Of a stretch of DNA of 8,107 bases, positions 7,553 through 8,107 are shown one piece after another. This DNA comes from an uncultured Angelakisella sp. Its GTDB lineage: Bacteria; Bacillota; Clostridia; Oscillospirales; Ruminococcaceae. A model generated the notes under the pieces. It had not been told where the DNA came from. It did not search any database and saw only the letters and a list, made by a program, of their open reading frames with translations. The stretch's first letter is position 1. Each line of letters starts with the position of its first letter. The DNA lies in NCBI GenBank assembly GCA_937914895.1, contig CALGIL010000183.1, positions 1-8,107 of the forward strand, written 5' to 3'. The translations under genes were made by a program, and so were the position numbers.

Positions 7553-7618
7553 CTGCCCTATGACACTTAAAAGCTTTTCGGTTCCTTTTCTCGAAAAGGA
7601 ACATTCTCAGGAGGGCAG
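7553..7618. repeat. Second nested inverted repeat
   Basis: The outer arms CTGCCCT (7553-7559) and AGGGCAG (7612-7618) pair, extended by TGA (7561-7563) with TCA (7607-7609). Inside is a 9-bp hairpin GTTCCTTTT-CTCG-AAAAGGAAC (7581-7602), preceded by the palindrome AAAAGCTTTT (7569-7578). CTTTTC (7574-7579) can also pair with GAAAAG (7593-7598), giving an alternative fold. It starts 16 bp after the cloverleaf and shares its plan of short outer arms round an inner hairpin. Confidence 0.6.
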
Positions 7619-7691
7619 ACGTTAGTGGGCTGCAGTCACGCTGGAAGAGGAAAAAATACGCCCGGAAAGGGCCAGGGAAATCGGCAATCAA

Positions 7692-7728
7692 AAAACAGCG
7701 GCAGGCATCAAAGCAAACCCGCTGTTTT
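7692..7728. terminator. Terminator-like inverted repeat, possibly bidirectional
   Basis: AAAACAGCGG (7692-7701) and CCGCTGTTTT (7719-7728) are perfect 10-bp arms around a 17-nt loop. The stem ends in T-runs on either strand, which suits termination in both directions. No gene ends just before it on the plus strand and none in view on the minus strand, so it may end an unannotated transcript or shield the promoter at 7794. Confidence 0.45.
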
Positions 7729-7793
7729 ACCGGAGCTGGCCACCCCGGTTATCCCCCCTGCCTTCTCACCTCTGCCTGCGCAAAACTGCCGTC

Positions 7794-7822
7794 TTGTGCG
7801 CCCCCGCACTTTGCGGTATACT
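7794..7822 (+). promoter_or_regulatory. Promoter of the GNAT acetyltransferase gene
   Basis: TTGTGC (7794-7799) and TATACT (7817-7822) are 17 bp apart; the -10 matches consensus at 5 of 6 positions and the -35 at 3 of 6. The start point would be near 7829. AGGAGG (7841-7846) follows, seven bases before the ATG at 7854. Confidence 0.65.
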
Positions 7823-7853
7823 GATAGAATCAACCCAAAAAGGAGGGCGCCCT

Positions 7854-8107
7854 ATGCTCATCCACCAGGGCAGCCGTCCCCTGGAATCGGGACGTCTGCT
7901 GCTGCGTCCCTTTGTCCCGGGGGATGTGCGCGATATGTTTCACAATTGGTGCAGCGACCCCCAGGTGGTCCGGTACCTCTCCTGGCCCTATCACCAGAGC
8001 ATCCAGACCACCGATGCGGTCCTGCACTCCTGGGTGGAGGCACAGCGCCAAAAAAACGTCTACCGCTGGGGCATCGTCCTAAGGGCGGAGGGGAACCAGA
8101 TCGGAAG
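7854..8107 (+). CDS. GNAT family N-acetyltransferase (RimJ/RimL type), 3' end outside the window
   Basis: The frame opens with ATG at 7854 behind a canonical AGGAGG and stays open for 84 codons to the window edge. The translation has the Acetyltransf_3 / RimJ-RimL pattern: LESGRLLLRPFVPGDVRDMF (residues 10-29), then NWCSDPQVVRYLSWPYHQSI, then VYRWGIVLRAEGNQIG, the strands leading to the acetyl-CoA site. The signature acetyl-CoA loop (Q/RxxGxG/A) would lie beyond the edge. Relatives are about 170-190 residues and acetylate protein N-termini, antibiotics or small amines; the substrate here cannot be told. It has its own promoter and does not appear to belong to an operon with ppdK. The family call is fairly sure, the function open. 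Confidence 0.85.
   Translation, partial: MLIHQGSRPLESGRLLLRPFVPGDVRDMFHNWCSDPQVVRYLSWPYHQSIQTTDAVLHSWVEAQRQKNVYRWGIVLRAEGNQIG

Larger units (their letters stand above)
7094..7853. other. Non-coding island rich in inverted and heptamer repeats
   Basis: No frame here has convincing coding character. The open frames at 7210-7548 (plus) and 7422-7691 (minus) cross the palindromes and read as low-complexity peptides. In order, the region holds the ppdK terminator stem, a purine heptamer array (7145-7172), a GCGGGAC-GCT-GTCCCGC hairpin (7181-7197) and a CCCACT/AGTGGG hairpin (7241-7258). An imperfect direct repeat pairs 7268-7296 with 7340-7364. Then come a consensus TATAAT (7392-7397), a TTGTCCA heptamer array (7397-7424), the branched element (7427-7536), a second nested inverted repeat (7553-7618), a terminator-like repeat (7692-7728) and the promoter of the next gene. 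I found no tRNA, T-box, RNase P or SRP RNA signature. Confidence 0.65.

Noticed and set aside
7422..7691. Minus-strand open frame of 89 codons
   Set aside because: It spans two inverted repeats; there is no promoter, ribosome-binding site or recognisable domain.

Overview
The window looks like a chromosomal segment of a G+C-rich, low-oxygen Firmicute, most likely from the Oscillospiraceae/Ruminococcaceae group of gut Clostridia. This is inferred from strong GGGAGG/AGGAGG ribosome-binding sites, the glmU-prs-pth gene order, a peptidyl-tRNA hydrolase with an N-terminal extension before GPVEWLIVGLGNPG, a pyruvate phosphate dikinase of the Clostridium symbiosum type, and codons strongly biased to C or G in third position. 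No 16S rRNA or marker tree backs the assignment.

Layout. Positions 1-272 are non-coding and hold two diverged copies of a hairpin-forming repeat plus a possible terminator. From 4169 down to 273, on the minus strand, runs a four-gene cluster: glmU (UDP-GlcNAc synthesis), prs (PRPP synthesis), pth (peptidyl-tRNA recycling) and a class I SAM-dependent methyltransferase of unknown substrate. Spacings are 41, 111 and 10 nt. The main promoter lies at 4221-4249, and a second candidate overlaps the prs stop codon. From 4463 to 7093, on the plus strand, is full-length ppdK with its own extended -10 promoter, divergent from glmU; the 293-bp gap between them carries both promoters and several dyads. 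Positions 7094-7853 (760 bp) hold no convincing gene but are dense in inverted and heptamer repeats. At 7854 a GNAT acetyltransferase begins, with good promoter and RBS, and is cut by the window end.

Function. The minus cluster is housekeeping: precursors for cell wall and nucleotides plus translation maintenance. ppdK interconverts PEP and pyruvate with PPi/AMP and ATP/Pi and would serve pyrophosphate-based glycolysis or gluconeogenesis. The pairing of ppdK with this operon is probably positional rather than functional.

The genes are ordinary. The part worth a second look is the non-coding island after ppdK. In particular, 7427-7536 folds on paper into a nearly saturated four-way junction: an 8-bp closing stem encloses hairpins of 5, 25 and 9 bp with only three unpaired junction bases. 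Next to it lie a second nested inverted repeat, two heptamer arrays and a terminator-like inverted repeat. I saw no CRISPR array, tRNA, rRNA, transposase or defence gene.
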